Shown here: piece by piece, positions 34,726 to 44,774 of the stretch
How the letters are laid out: every line of letters begins with the position of its first letter
How positions within the stretch are numbered: the first letter of the stretch is position 1
Assembly: GCA_016713025.1 (NCBI GenBank)
Contig: JADJPZ010000002.1
Location: forward strand, 617,479 to 681,478
Length of the DNA: 64,000 nt
DNA from: Saprospiraceae bacterium
Lineage (GTDB): Bacteria > Bacteroidota > Bacteroidia > Chitinophagales > Saprospiraceae
Reading direction: 5' to 3'
Made by a program: the position numbers and the translations under genes
The notes under the pieces: model-generated
Told to the model about the DNA's origin: nothing
What the model saw: the letters and a program-made list of their open reading frames with translations, nothing else
The model's database searches: none

Positions 34726-35946
34726 ATGATGAGAAAAAAATGTGGCTTTTACATCGGTTTTATTATTTTATTACTGAGGGTAACATATGCTGACGGGCAG
34801 CTAAGTAATGATTTTTCGCTGGACAAAAAGCAATTTTTATTTGATTCCACACCAGAAAGATCGTTGAAAGCAACTTATTTAAAAAACACCATAGATAGCC
34901 TTATAGAAACAAAAGTTGATCCATCTCAGGATAGTGCATCTTGGCAAGGTGCCTTTTGGGCGATGCAGCTGATGCTGTACAAGCCTGAAAAATTCCTTAA
35001 ATTGATACCTTCTTTTATACAAAACTTATCATCCGGAAGTGATGAATATCAAAGAAGCTTTCTCGAAATGCTCTATACACTATACCCCAATGATTTTAAA
35101 AAAAATATAAACAAGGAATGGAGGAGACTCAGCAATGCTAAAAATCAGGCTATGGCTTTGGAATATCTTGCACTAAATAGCATCCAACCCAACATTAAAA
35201 GAACTGATAAAATCTTCCAAACCGGATGGTACGAATCTTACATCAACAGAAGGAATAAAATCACTTCAGTGGAAGTAATGGAAAAAGACTTTAAAGATTT
35301 TACTTTTTTGCCCGGCAAAGTAATCATCTGCAGCTTTCAGTCATCTGACAGAAATACTCCGGGATATGCTATGATCAGGAAGCAAGATGGTACCTGGCTT
35401 ACCGACATTAATAATCTCCCGGTAAAAATCCCGCAACTTGCCCGCTCAATTTCCAATTTACCATATTACCTTACTAACGGTAATACACCACAAGGACTGT
35501 TTAGGGTCACCGGTACTGATATATCTGAGAATAAATGGATAGGACCCACTACCAATATTCAGATGGTGTTGCCTTTTGAAAATGATCATCAGTTTTTTCA
35601 GGGAAGCAAAGATTATGAGGTGTATTACAAAACCTTGTTGGGGGAAAAGCTCAGTAAGGTAGATGCTTTGTACGAAGCTTTTTACGCCGGAAAATTGGGG
35701 AGGTCTGAAATTATTGCACACGGCACCACTATAGATCCTGAGTTTTATCGTGGCCAAAAGTTTTATCCATGTACACCATCATTAGGTTGTCTCTGCAGTC
35801 CGGAGATATGGGATGAAGATGGCAGGATTTCTTATAGTGCTCAGCAGCAAATCCTTGATGCCTTGATAAATAATAATCTGATCCCTGAATGGCTCATCGT
35901 CGCTGAAATTTCAGATTTTCAACCTCCGGAAACAATAAAAAAATGA
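34726..35946 (+). CDS. L,D-transpeptidase-like exported protein
   Basis: About 406 residues with an N-terminal signal peptide. Two ATGs in tandem (34726, 34729) fit it better than the upstream TTG at 34708. The C-terminal third has the arrangement of a YkuD-type catalytic site: TPQGLFRV near residue 258, HGTTIDPEF (catalytic His) and SLGCLCSPEIWD, with the nucleophile Cys in the S-x-GC pattern. The usual trailing Arg is replaced (GCLC). The first 180 residues are helical and unassigned. Peptidoglycan crosslinking or lipoprotein attachment is the likely role. The next gene overlaps by four bases. Confidence 0.72.
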   Translation: MMRKKCGFYIGFIILLLRVTYADGQLSNDFSLDKKQFLFDSTPERSLKATYLKNTIDSLIETKVDPSQDSASWQGAFWAMQLMLYKPEKFLKLIPSFIQNLSSGSDEYQRSFLEMLYTLYPNDFKKNINKEWRRLSNAKNQAMALEYLALNSIQPNIKRTDKIFQTGWYESYINRRNKITSVEVMEKDFKDFTFLPGKVIICSFQSSDRNTPGYAMIRKQDGTWLTDINNLPVKIPQLARSISNLPYYLTNGNTPQGLFRVTGTDISENKWIGPTTNIQMVLPFENDHQFFQGSKDYEVYYKTLLGEKLSKVDALYEAFYAGKLGRSEIIAHGTTIDPEFYRGQKFYPCTPSLGCLCSPEIWDEDGRISYSAQQQILDALINNNLIPEWLIVAEISDFQPPETIKK

Positions 35947-36986
35947 ATGAATTTTCGACTGAGGCTCAGAAAATTTTAAAAAATTATTTTCAAAATGAGG
36001 ATATCGTCATTGTCGCGGCGCTTAATTGGGGTTTGGGTCATGCTTCAAGGTGTGTTCCGGTCATACATTGGTTGACCCAACATTGTGCACAAGTCATTGT
36101 GGCATCAGATGGCGAATCTTTGGAACTGTTGAAAAAGGAATTTCCTCAATTGACATTTGAATCATGTCCTGGTTACAATATCAGATATAAGTATGAAAAT
36201 ATTGTAGTAAACATGCTGATGGCTTTACCTTCTATGATTCGTGCTATCAGCAAAGAAAAGTCGAAAGTAAAAAAGTTATCTCAAAAATATAACGCCAATG
36301 TAATTCTTTCTGACAATAGACTCGGATGCAGAACAAAGAATCTACGCAATTATTACATCACCCATCAGATCAACATTCCCCATACAAACAAACTAATAGC
36401 ATCTCTGGGTTCTGCCCTCCACCAATGGTATATCAGAAAATTTGATACTTGTTTTGTGCCCGATTATAAAGGGAAAAGGGCCATTTGTCCTGCATTGTCA
36501 TTCGGTAAAAATCTAAAAGCTGAATATCTCGGCCCATTAACCCGTATAAGACATTTGAATTTACCTAAAACAACTGACATTTGTATCGTTTTATCAGGGC
36601 CGGAACCCCAAAGATCAAAAATCGAAACATTACTGGTTCCTGTTTTAAATTTAATGACGTCTTTTAAAATAAGTTTTGTAAGAGGAACAATCAATAAATA
36701 CTTAGGTGTTCGGTTTGAAGATCATATTCTTTGTTCAGATGTAATGACCTCCTTACAGATAGAATCTTTATTAAATACATCAAAATTACTGATTTCCAGA
36801 TCAGGGTACTCAACAATAATGGACATCCATCATTTGGACATAAAAGCCATTTTGATACCTACTCCCGGACAGACAGAACAGGAATATATCGCCGATGTAA
36901 TCAAAAATGATTCTAAATACTATATTATAAATCAAAACGAAACAAAAAAACTGCCCGAAATTATTCAAAGTATGATTAAATCCTGA
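35943..36986 (+). CDS. MurG-like glycosyltransferase (GT28-type)
   Basis: A 347-residue GT-B-fold protein. The N-terminal motif IVIVAALNWGLGHASRCVPVI resembles the acceptor-site GGxGH loop of MurG-like and UGT-like enzymes. The C-terminal part has LLISRSGYSTIMDI and PTPGQTEQEYIADV, the nucleotide-sugar-binding region. The substrate is unknown. Its start overlaps the L,D-transpeptidase-like gene (ATGA), so both probably act in cell-envelope synthesis. Confidence 0.82.
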   Translation: MNEFSTEAQKILKNYFQNEDIVIVAALNWGLGHASRCVPVIHWLTQHCAQVIVASDGESLELLKKEFPQLTFESCPGYNIRYKYENIVVNMLMALPSMIRAISKEKSKVKKLSQKYNANVILSDNRLGCRTKNLRNYYITHQINIPHTNKLIASLGSALHQWYIRKFDTCFVPDYKGKRAICPALSFGKNLKAEYLGPLTRIRHLNLPKTTDICIVLSGPEPQRSKIETLLVPVLNLMTSFKISFVRGTINKYLGVRFEDHILCSDVMTSLQIESLLNTSKLLISRSGYSTIMDIHHLDIKAILIPTPGQTEQEYIADVIKNDSKYYIINQNETKKLPEIIQSMIKS

Positions 36987-37017
36987 CTTTTGCGGTTTGG
37001 TTTAATTTTAACTAACA

Positions 37018-40000
37018 TTGAGTATCGACAATCAGTCCAATAAAATCATCATTTCTGACCATCTGGTTGCAGATCAGATACAAGAATTATTTGAGGATTA
37101 CGTAAATCCGGTTATTGGGTCGTTAGAATTATCCTCAGAAAATATGTATCCCAGACGAATCCTGGGCAACTATATCACCTACCTTGTCACTGATGGCAAT
37201 GACACACACTCCGTGATGGTCAATAAAGGAAAAAGTCCCTATGCTATACAGTGCGACTGTAATACTTACAACCACAGTGGAAAATGCCTTCATATCGCTA
37301 AAGTTCTTATTTCAGCAAAAAACCAATGCTTTCAGGAAGAAAATTTTAAAAAAATAGAAGCGCTGCGTAGAGAAGAACATAATAGAAAAATAGAAGAGGA
37401 AAACGAAAAAAATAAATCCAAAGAAATCCAAACCAAAAAGAATTTATTGAGCCGTCTTAATAAAATTGTACATATGGGTTCGTCTTTGAGTGAAGGCCAT
37501 TATTTAAAATCTGTGGATAAAAATCCGGGAGACCCATCAAAACCGTACGTAATAAAAGATGCCAAAGATTTCAATTTTTATCGCTTGGCATCAGCCATAC
37601 CGGATTTAAAAAATGTTTCGCGACGAAATAAAATCTTTAAAAAGTTAACTACATCTGGCAATGGGATAGATATTGCTTATCAGTTTCATACTGATCGAAA
37701 GACCATTTCCTTCCGGGTAAACAAAAATAATGACCTGGAAGTAAAGTGCACTTGTAGTCAGACTTATGAAAACAATATATGCTCACATGCACTAGACAGC
37801 ATCTCCTATCTTTCTGACATAGGCAATTACTTTTTGTTTGTGCCATTCTGCAATCAGGATAAAGAAAAAAATATAATACTTGCTGATTATGGGCTGACAT
37901 TAAATGACCCTGAGGCGGCAGAGTTCCGATTTGCCAGTGATTTTTCAGGTAGATTATCATTATCATATGTACCGCCTCATTTTGTGAGTGCCGGTAAGCT
38001 TTTGAAGATAAGCAGCCTGATAGTCTCTCAGGAAAAAACTAAAAAATTCAGAGTAGCCAGAGATATGCATGATATCGGACTTCTGTTTCAGTTGTCTCAC
38101 TCATTGCAGTCCAATATTCCGCTAAGGATAGAAGCCCTTAAGATAGAGCCATCCAAAAAAGGGGAAGATAAGCTTTCCCGTATTATCATCAATAAAGAAG
38201 AAAACATTCCTTTGCTCTCAGTGCTTGATGATGATAAGTACGGCATGCTCATGGATTTCAGTTATATCAATTATAAAGACCTTTTAGGTTCAGGATATTA
38301 TACAAGTAGTTACAATATTTTTTCTACTCAACCATACGATGCCACACGAAGGCAATATCTTAAATATTTCAACTCTAAACTCGAAGATCACTGGCAGCAA
38401 CTTTGTCGATGGAATCACGTAAAAATGATTACGGACAATGAAAATTTTTCTAAATCCAATCTGAAAGATATTCAACTATCCCCACAACCGGTGTATGCCG
38501 ACTTGAAGGTGAGTTCTAATGAAAAGTTCATAACGGTACAAACTATTTTTCGTGATGAGGAAGGTAGAATCGTCATTGGTGATGAGGAAGGTTGTGAGAT
38601 ATATTTCGGTAATGTAATACTTTCAAAAGGTGTTTTGTACCTCAACAGACGCAAAGATCTCGTACCTTTTCTGGAATCAATGCCTCAGGGAAAGCTTGTC
38701 TTTCCGGTACATATCGCCGACAAAGTTGTAAAAAATGTTCTTTTTCCGCTTTCTCAGAAGTTTGGAATCGAGATTCCGGATATGTTCAGACTGCAGGTGA
38801 GAGAAGCTACAATGATTCCTTCGATTCATCTCAAAGAGTTTCAGGATAAGTTCCTTCAGGTTGGTCCCAAGTTTTGTTATGACGATCTTACGATCGATAT
38901 GAATGATTCCGCGGATCATTATTTTAAGGAAGGAGCCGATCAACAACTGTTGATCAGAAACATACCCGAAGAGACAGGATTTGTTGAATATATCCGTTCT
39001 ATGCACCCTCAATTCAAAAATCAGAATTTTCAGCCATATTTTCTCCTATCTTTTGATGAAGTGATGAAAAACCAATGGTTTTTACAGTTCTCAAAACAAT
39101 TGATGGCCGAAGATATCAAAATGGTGGGATTCAATGACCTTAAAAAATTTAAGTATAACACGTCCACTCCAAAGTGGGATATGAAAGTATCCAGCGGTAT
39201 CGACTGGTTTGATGTTCAGGTATCTGCTTCCTGGGGAGATCAGGAGATCAGTTTCCGCGATATTAAAAAAGCCATCATGAACGGTCAGGATTTTGTCGTT
39301 CTTGGTGATGGATCTTTCGGCATGTTACCTGAAGAGTGGCTCAAAAAATACAGCAGTCTGTTTAAGTTTGCTGTAGACGAAAAATCGGGATTGAAGATTA
39401 GTAAAAAGCACTTCAATATTGTAGAAATGCTCTTTGATCAGATTGATGATCAGGATATCATTGATGAGATTGAAGAAAAAAAACGAAAGCTTCTTCATAT
39501 CGAAAATGTTAAAGCAGCGCCCATTCCTTCCAATATCAATGCCACCTTAAGGCCATATCAGGAGACAGGCTATCAATGGATGCAGGTCCTGGATGAAGTT
39601 TCATGGGGAGGATGTCTTGCGGATGATATGGGATTGGGCAAAACCCTCCAGACCATCACGTTTTTGTCTTATATAAAACAAAAGTACAACAATCCTACAA
39701 GCCTGATCATATGCCCAACTTCATTGATCTACAACTGGGAAAATGAATTGAAAAAATTTGCACCCGGCCTGAAGTATCATCTGTTTTATGGACTGGGCAG
39801 AACCTTCAGTGACGAACATTTTAATGACTACGATATCGTCATCTCATCGTATGGTATCGTACGCAACGATATTGAGACTTTACTCAATTTTGAGTGGGAA
39901 TACGTCATTCTCGATGAAAGTCAGGCCATAAAAAATCCTGATGCCATATCTACCAAAGCGGTACAGTTGCTTAAAGCCAGAAATAGGTTTATCCTCAGTG

Positions 40001-40932
40001 GTACACCTCTTCAGAACAATACTTATGACATATATGCCCAGTTCAACTTTCTAAATCCCGGATTGCTCGGAGGACGGGAGTTTTTCAGGCATGAATTTGC
40101 AAATCCCATAGATAAAGATGGTGACAAAGACGCTGGAGTAATGTTAAGAAGGCTGATAAAACCATTTATGCTGAGAAGAACTAAAACAGAAGTTGCACCC
40201 GATCTGCCTGAAAAAACAGAAATGATCTTGTGGTGCCAGATGGAAAAAGCTCAAAAAGTCATTTATGACGAATATAAAGATTACTACCGGCATGCATTAA
40301 TGCAAAAAATAGAGACCGAAGGCATAGCAAAATCAGGTATGTATATCCTCGAAGGATTGCTGAGACTCAGACAAATATGTGACGATCCGCGATTGCTGAA
40401 AGATAAAGATATAACAATCAAAGGTATTAAAATTCTGGAGCTGGTAAGAGAAATAGAAGAAAATATGGGAGAGCACAAAATGCTTGTGTTTTCTCAGTTT
40501 ACTGAAATGCTTGCCCTCATCAGAGAAGAAATGGATAAAAGTAAAATCAAATATTGCTATCTGGATGGAAGCACTTCTGCTATAGGAAGACAAGAACAAG
40601 TAGAAACGTTCCAATCCAGAGAAGATATCAATGTATTTCTGATCTCGCTCAAGGCCGGTGGTGTGGGACTTAACCTCACAGAAGCAGACTATGTCTATAT
40701 CGTTGATCCATGGTGGAATCCAGCTGTCGAACAACAAGCCATAGACCGTACACATCGAATTGGGCAGAAAAACAAAATATTTGCATATAAGATGATCTGC
40801 AAAGACAGTGTCGAAGAGAAAATCATCCAACTCCAGGAAAAAAAATTACTCATCTCCAAAGAAATCGTTCAGGAAGACACCGCATTCTTCAAGAGTCTGA
40901 CAAGGGATGATATCAATTATTTGTTTAGTTAG
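37018..40932 (+). CDS. SNF2-family helicase with SWIM zinc fingers
   Basis: A 1304-residue Swi2/Snf2-type DNA translocase. Two SWIM-type CxC...CxH zinc motifs lie in the N-terminal half, CDCNTYNHSGKCLH near residue 77 and CTCSQTYENNICSH near residue 245. The motor has DDMGLGKTLQT (Walker A, near residue 870), the DESQ box (VILDESQAIKNP), SGTPLQNN, and the C-terminal SQFTEML, GGVGLNLT and DRTHRIGQ motifs. The start is apparently a TTG at 37018, since the next in-frame ATG is about 43 codons in. Such proteins remodel DNA-protein complexes. It stands alone in its transcript. Confidence 0.92.
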   Translation: MSIDNQSNKIIISDHLVADQIQELFEDYVNPVIGSLELSSENMYPRRILGNYITYLVTDGNDTHSVMVNKGKSPYAIQCDCNTYNHSGKCLHIAKVLISAKNQCFQEENFKKIEALRREEHNRKIEEENEKNKSKEIQTKKNLLSRLNKIVHMGSSLSEGHYLKSVDKNPGDPSKPYVIKDAKDFNFYRLASAIPDLKNVSRRNKIFKKLTTSGNGIDIAYQFHTDRKTISFRVNKNNDLEVKCTCSQTYENNICSHALDSISYLSDIGNYFLFVPFCNQDKEKNIILADYGLTLNDPEAAEFRFASDFSGRLSLSYVPPHFVSAGKLLKISSLIVSQEKTKKFRVARDMHDIGLLFQLSHSLQSNIPLRIEALKIEPSKKGEDKLSRIIINKEENIPLLSVLDDDKYGMLMDFSYINYKDLLGSGYYTSSYNIFSTQPYDATRRQYLKYFNSKLEDHWQQLCRWNHVKMITDNENFSKSNLKDIQLSPQPVYADLKVSSNEKFITVQTIFRDEEGRIVIGDEEGCEIYFGNVILSKGVLYLNRRKDLVPFLESMPQGKLVFPVHIADKVVKNVLFPLSQKFGIEIPDMFRLQVREATMIPSIHLKEFQDKFLQVGPKFCYDDLTIDMNDSADHYFKEGADQQLLIRNIPEETGFVEYIRSMHPQFKNQNFQPYFLLSFDEVMKNQWFLQFSKQLMAEDIKMVGFNDLKKFKYNTSTPKWDMKVSSGIDWFDVQVSASWGDQEISFRDIKKAIMNGQDFVVLGDGSFGMLPEEWLKKYSSLFKFAVDEKSGLKISKKHFNIVEMLFDQIDDQDIIDEIEEKKRKLLHIENVKAAPIPSNINATLRPYQETGYQWMQVLDEVSWGGCLADDMGLGKTLQTITFLSYIKQKYNNPTSLIICPTSLIYNWENELKKFAPGLKYHLFYGLGRTFSDEHFNDYDIVISSYGIVRNDIETLLNFEWEYVILDESQAIKNPDAISTKAVQLLKARNRFILSGTPLQNNTYDIYAQFNFLNPGLLGGREFFRHEFANPIDKDGDKDAGVMLRRLIKPFMLRRTKTEVAPDLPEKTEMILWCQMEKAQKVIYDEYKDYYRHALMQKIETEGIAKSGMYILEGLLRLRQICDDPRLLKDKDITIKGIKILELVREIEENMGEHKMLVFSQFTEMLALIREEMDKSKIKYCYLDGSTSAIGRQEQVETFQSREDINVFLISLKAGGVGLNLTEADYVYIVDPWWNPAVEQQAIDRTHRIGQKNKIFAYKMICKDSVEEKIIQLQEKKLLISKEIVQEDTAFFKSLTRDDINYLFS

Positions 40933-41067
40933 GAGTATGTTTAAATTTTTATGTTTGAGCGAAAGTGAGGAAATTTAATTTCAGATAAGGTGACTGAATG
41001 GTCTCGTCTTTGACGAGCGAAGGTGATATAGTCCAATGTCAGAGACTTTGGGACTATAAAACAGTAT

Positions 41068-41130
41068 CTTCGTTTGTCAAAGTCTTATCTGACTTTGACG
41101 GAACCTATCTTACGGTCTCTGACCGGTTGT
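41068..41130. repeat. 63-bp dispersed repeat, copy 1
   Basis: Nearly identical (two differences) to 44558-44620. It contains the inverted repeat GTCAAAGTC...GACTTTGAC and ends GACCGGTTGT. A related string with CAGAGACTTTGG lies beside each copy (41039; 44666). Non-coding. The remainder of 40933-41227 contains one further copy of an ATGTTTAAATTTTTATG string and no gene. Confidence 0.85.
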
Positions 41131-41227
41131 AAAATATACTCTAAGGCATTGTAAAACAAAAATACTGTAAAAATCATTTAAACGTGCGCATCATTTCTTA
41201 GATTTATCCCATAAATCAATTTAAGGA

Positions 41228-42316
41228 ATGAAACAGCGTTTATTATCACTCGATGTCTTCAGGGGAATGACGATCTTTTTTATGATCATCGTCAATACTC
41301 CCGGAAGCTGGAATTATGTGTACGCACCATTATTACATGCCAAGTGGGACGGATGTACGCCCACTGATCTGGTTTTCCCGTTTTTTATGTTTATAGTGGG
41401 TGTGTCTATGGCTATCTCTTATGCCAAGTTTGAAGGTGGACCACAAAAAGACTGGATCAACAAGGCCATCACACGAGGTCTGAAAATTATATTAATAGGA
41501 CTACTTTTGAATTGGTTTCCTTTTTTTACTAAAAATATTGCGGATTTGAGACTATGGGGAGTTTTGCAAAGAATCGGTTTGTCATTTTTGATAGCAGGAG
41601 TGCTAATAAGTTTTGTGCAACGTAAGTACCTGTGGATACTTTTGGGAAGTATTCTGGTCTCCTACTACCTTATTCTTCTGAGTGCCGGTGACCAGGCATT
41701 AACATTGGAAGGCAACTTGGTCAGGACCATCGATCTGGCACTTTTCGGCGAAAATCATATTTATAAAGGGTACGGTATTCCTTTTGATCCTGAAGGACTG
41801 CTGAGTACGCTACCAGCGGTCGGAACAGTGATTCTCGGATATATTACCGGAAAAAACCTGCTTTCCACTCCTGATATTAATAAAAAAATCCAATGGCTTT
41901 TTATTTTTGGAATCGTATGCGGTGCTGCAGGGTATCTTTGGTCCATCATGGGATTTCCTATCAACAAACCTATCTGGAGTAGCAGTTACGTACTCTTTAC
42001 CGGTGGGTTGGCGATGTTGTTTCTGGCACTGATGATCTGGGTCATTGACATTCATGGATTTCAAAAATGGACCTATGTTTTTAAGGCTTTTGGTCAGAAT
42101 CCTTTAGTTTCATATGCGCTTTCCGGACTATTTGTCAAAACGATGCTGCTGATAAAAATCGGGGATCAGAAGCTGTATGGATGGCTTTATTCTGCCGTAT
42201 TCCAACCGGTATTTGGTGACTATTTTGGGTCGTTTATGTTTGCTTTATCCTTTGTGATGCTGATATGGGTCTTTGCATATATCTTAGACAGAAAGGGTAT
42301 TATTGTAAAGGTGTGA
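41228..42316 (+). CDS. NagX/HGSNAT-like membrane acyltransferase
   Basis: A 362-residue polytopic protein with about ten transmembrane helices, opening RLLSLDVFRGMTIFFMIIVNTPG, the signature of the DUF5009/HGSNAT-like group. It has further motifs DLVFPFFMFIVGVSMA and GVLQRIGLSFL. Homologues acetylate amino sugars across the membrane (HGSNAT) or accompany GlcNAc use (NagX). The substrate is inferred. It ends at a hairpin terminator. Confidence 0.85.
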   Translation: MKQRLLSLDVFRGMTIFFMIIVNTPGSWNYVYAPLLHAKWDGCTPTDLVFPFFMFIVGVSMAISYAKFEGGPQKDWINKAITRGLKIILIGLLLNWFPFFTKNIADLRLWGVLQRIGLSFLIAGVLISFVQRKYLWILLGSILVSYYLILLSAGDQALTLEGNLVRTIDLALFGENHIYKGYGIPFDPEGLLSTLPAVGTVILGYITGKNLLSTPDINKKIQWLFIFGIVCGAAGYLWSIMGFPINKPIWSSSYVLFTGGLAMLFLALMIWVIDIHGFQKWTYVFKAFGQNPLVSYALSGLFVKTMLLIKIGDQKLYGWLYSAVFQPVFGDYFGSFMFALSFVMLIWVFAYILDRKGIIVKV

Positions 42317-42325
42317 AGTCAAAAT

Positions 42326-42345
42326 AACGGGGTGTCCGTTTTTTT
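42326..42345 (+). terminator. Rho-independent terminator
   Basis: A short stem AACGG (42326-42330) and CCGTT (42336-42340) with loop GGTGT, followed by five or more T. It is placed ten bases after the acyltransferase stop. Confidence 0.75.
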
Positions 42346-42575
42346 AAATTAATCTTTATAAAATTCTTATTGTCTCCCTTTAAAGAGGAGGACCAAAACC
42401 ATATGACAACACGTGGATAAACGGTACATTCGTAAGCAAAGATGGTAGCACTAAGTCGGAAATAATAGAAATCATCAAAGCTCAAGTCAAATTTGAAGAG
42501 TGATACATCTCAGTGTCTTTTTTCTTAAAAGACAAGTACTTTATAATAAAAAGGCTACTCTTCCGGAATTGTCAT
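42346..42575. other. Gap with coding-like remnant and hairpin
   Basis: The stretch 42385-42502 reads in one plus frame as PKPYDNTWINGTFVSKDG, continuing to KAQVKFEE and a stop, but lacks a start. It may be the tail of a lost gene. A TGTCTTTT/AAAAGACA hairpin lies at about 42512-42532. Nothing else is seen. Confidence 0.4.
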
Positions 42576-42583
42576 TACTTTTG
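42576..42583 (+). promoter_or_regulatory. -7 promoter element of gldH
   Basis: TACTTTTG followed by C matches TAnnTTTG exactly. Transcription would start about eight bases before the TTG used as start of gldH, giving a very short leader. Confidence 0.5.
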
Positions 42584-42597
42584 CATTTTAAAAAATC

Positions 42598-43065
42598 TTG
42601 ATTTTGAAAATTATACCTTTTTTTGTCTGCATGAGTCTGCTCATGATATCTTGTAATCAGGATGTGATCTACGATCAAAAACAAGATGTACCTTCTCCAT
42701 GGAAATATGACGACAAAAAAGATTTTACTTATGAAATCTCTGACACGACCATCGCATATGATCTGATCATCTCGTTGGAACACAGTTCAGGCTTTTCTTT
42801 TGAAAATTTGTATCTCAATACTAAGACCATATTTCCTGATGGACATGCGACAATATCTCCTGTTTCCCTTCAGCTGGCAGACGACAAAGGGGATTGGGCC
42901 GGAGATTGCGATGGATCAAAATGTATCACAGATATAGAAATGTCATCTGGAGCATACTTTAAAATACCGGGAACATATACACTTTCTTTTGAGCAGTATT
43001 CCCGAAATGAAAATCTCGAAGGTATCCATTCCATACGGATCAAAGTAGTAAAATCCAAAACTTAA
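42598..43065 (+). CDS. gldH: Gliding motility lipoprotein GldH
   Basis: A 155-residue lipoprotein with a hydrophobic leader and lipobox LLMISC (Cys near residue 19), followed by NQDVIYDQKQDVPSPW, typical of GldH. The rest is a beta-rich domain. GldH is needed for gliding in Flavobacterium and is widespread in Bacteroidota linked to type IX secretion. The start is a TTG, either 42598 or 42604; the first ATG lies inside the signal peptide and would shorten it too much. The membrane glycosyltransferase follows 19 bases later. Confidence 0.85.
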   Translation: MILKIIPFFVCMSLLMISCNQDVIYDQKQDVPSPWKYDDKKDFTYEISDTTIAYDLIISLEHSSGFSFENLYLNTKTIFPDGHATISPVSLQLADDKGDWAGDCDGSKCITDIEMSSGAYFKIPGTYTLSFEQYSRNENLEGIHSIRIKVVKSKT

Positions 43066-43084
43066 AAGATCCAATACTTTGGTT

Positions 43085-44497
43085 ATGTCAGAAAAAAAAC
43101 TCAGACTATTTGTTTGGCTCCTTTTCATCATGATCATTGCCTATTTCAAAGTGGCACATCATGAGCTATGGAAAGATGAGTGGCAGGCCTGGTTTGTAGC
43201 CAAAGATAAAAGTATTTCTGAGATATTTTCATTTCTATACTATGAAGGCCATCCTGCACTATGGTATCTTTATCTGAAAATTTTTACCCTGTTTTCCGGG
43301 ATTTCAAGCCCTGAAATGCTGATAAACACTGCTCATTGGATTACAGTGGCCTGTGGTTTGTACTTTTTGTTTTGCAAACTCCGGTTACCATTGATTTTGT
43401 GTGTTTTTGGAGCATTGTCTTACTTTCTGTTTTTTGAATATGGCATTGTCAATCGTGGTTACTTCCTGGTGGTTTTACTTTCATTTTGGGCTTCATCACT
43501 TTTGAGTCATGAGGCATTCAATAAAACACAACTTGGTTTTGTCTTATTTTTTCTTTGTCAAACGGAAGTATATGGTGTTTTTGTTGCACTTTCCATTGGA
43601 GTGTGGTTGTTATCACAGCATAAAGACCTGATCAAAAGGGCTAATTCTCGTGATATCATAGGATTGGGTTTGGGTGTCTTATTTTTTATTATCTCTGTTT
43701 TTCCCAGGACTGCAGGCCATGTCGCCAAAACCCGTGGCAAGGAGATGTCATTTGTTGACAATATATTGACTTCTTTGCAAGGAAATCTCAGCAATACCTA
43801 TCTCATCGGGTCTACGCCGGACACTTTTGCCTATGGGTGGTCGATAGCTGGTGTGGCGTTCTCCATTTTTGCTTTGGCTGGCTTGATTTTTATTTTTTAT
43901 GGGCAAAAAAGGCTGCTAATCCCATTTTTTACTTTTTTGGCGATGATGCTTGTCTTCAGTATTTTCTTTTTTACAGGTGGAGTCCGACAGTGGGGTGTAG
44001 GTTTTTTATTTTTATTTACGTTGCTTGGTATTCGAGGCTTTGACTGGAAAAAAGATAAGTTAACCGGTGTTATTATTGGTGTATTTTGTCTTTTTGGAAT
44101 CATCCATAATATCAAAGCGGCAAAAGAAGACATGAGATTGCCCTTTACCAATGCTGAGGCTGCGGGACGATTTATAAAGGAAAAAGTGCCGCCCAAAGTA
44201 CCTGTAGTAGCCATCAATAAATTTGAGGCAACTCCTGTGATCGGATATGCAGGCAGAAAATTTTATGAACTTCCGGACGGTGTCGAATTCAGCTATTTCA
44301 GATGGGTGGACAAAATCTATCTGCCGACAGAAGGAGAATTAAAGATTTTTGCTCAATTCAAAGGTGTGGGAGGCATAGTTATTATCTCTCCAAAACCTCT
44401 GGATGCAGACAGGTTTCCCTCTGCAACATTATGGCAAAAGTTTGATCAGGAGAATTATAAAAAAGAGAATTATTACTTGTATTCTATGGCCAGGTAG
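43085..44497 (+). CDS. Membrane glycosyltransferase-like protein
   Basis: A 470-residue polytopic protein with about ten helices in a GT-C-type layout. The first extracytoplasmic loop has HHELWKDEWQAWFVAKD with an acidic residue pair (DE) after the first helix, as in lipid-linked sugar transferases of the GT39/GT83 group. An extra soluble domain of about 100 residues is at the C-terminus. The start is ATG at 43085; an upstream TTG exists. The donor and acceptor are unknown. The last 40 bases are repeated downstream at 44692. Confidence 0.75.
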   Translation: MSEKKLRLFVWLLFIMIIAYFKVAHHELWKDEWQAWFVAKDKSISEIFSFLYYEGHPALWYLYLKIFTLFSGISSPEMLINTAHWITVACGLYFLFCKLRLPLILCVFGALSYFLFFEYGIVNRGYFLVVLLSFWASSLLSHEAFNKTQLGFVLFFLCQTEVYGVFVALSIGVWLLSQHKDLIKRANSRDIIGLGLGVLFFIISVFPRTAGHVAKTRGKEMSFVDNILTSLQGNLSNTYLIGSTPDTFAYGWSIAGVAFSIFALAGLIFIFYGQKRLLIPFFTFLAMMLVFSIFFFTGGVRQWGVGFLFLFTLLGIRGFDWKKDKLTGVIIGVFCLFGIIHNIKAAKEDMRLPFTNAEAAGRFIKEKVPPKVPVVAINKFEATPVIGYAGRKFYELPDGVEFSYFRWVDKIYLPTEGELKIFAQFKGVGGIVIISPKPLDADRFPSATLWQKFDQENYKKENYYLYSMAR

Positions 44498-44740
44498 CTT
44501 GTATACCGATGATTTTTTTTTTGAGAAAAATTATGTCTTCATTAGCTGCAACATCAACTTCGTTTGTCAAAGTCTTACCTGACTTTGACGGAACCTATCT
44601 TACGGTCTTTGACCGGTTGTGGACAATTTACTCCGGTCATGAGACCGATAGATAAAAGTCCAAAAGTCAGAGACTTTGGACAACAGATGATTTATAAAAA
44701 AGAGAATTATTACTTGTATTCTATGGCCCGGTAACTTGTA
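44455..44740. repeat. Direct repeat of the gene's 3' end around a dispersed repeat
   Basis: The 3' end of the membrane protein gene (44455-44503) recurs at 44692-44740 with few changes (the shared core reads AGAATTATTACTTGTATTC). Between the copies lies the second 63-bp repeat (44558-44620) and a CAGAGACTTTGG string. The layout looks like an insertion or slippage event that duplicated the gene end. Confidence 0.75.
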
Positions 44741-44774
44741 AATGTCGTACAAACGAACGACAAACTCCCGATCA

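Noticed and set aside
42385..42502. A small gene before gldH
   Set aside because: The frame has no start codon and only about 39 codons; it is kept as a possible remnant only.
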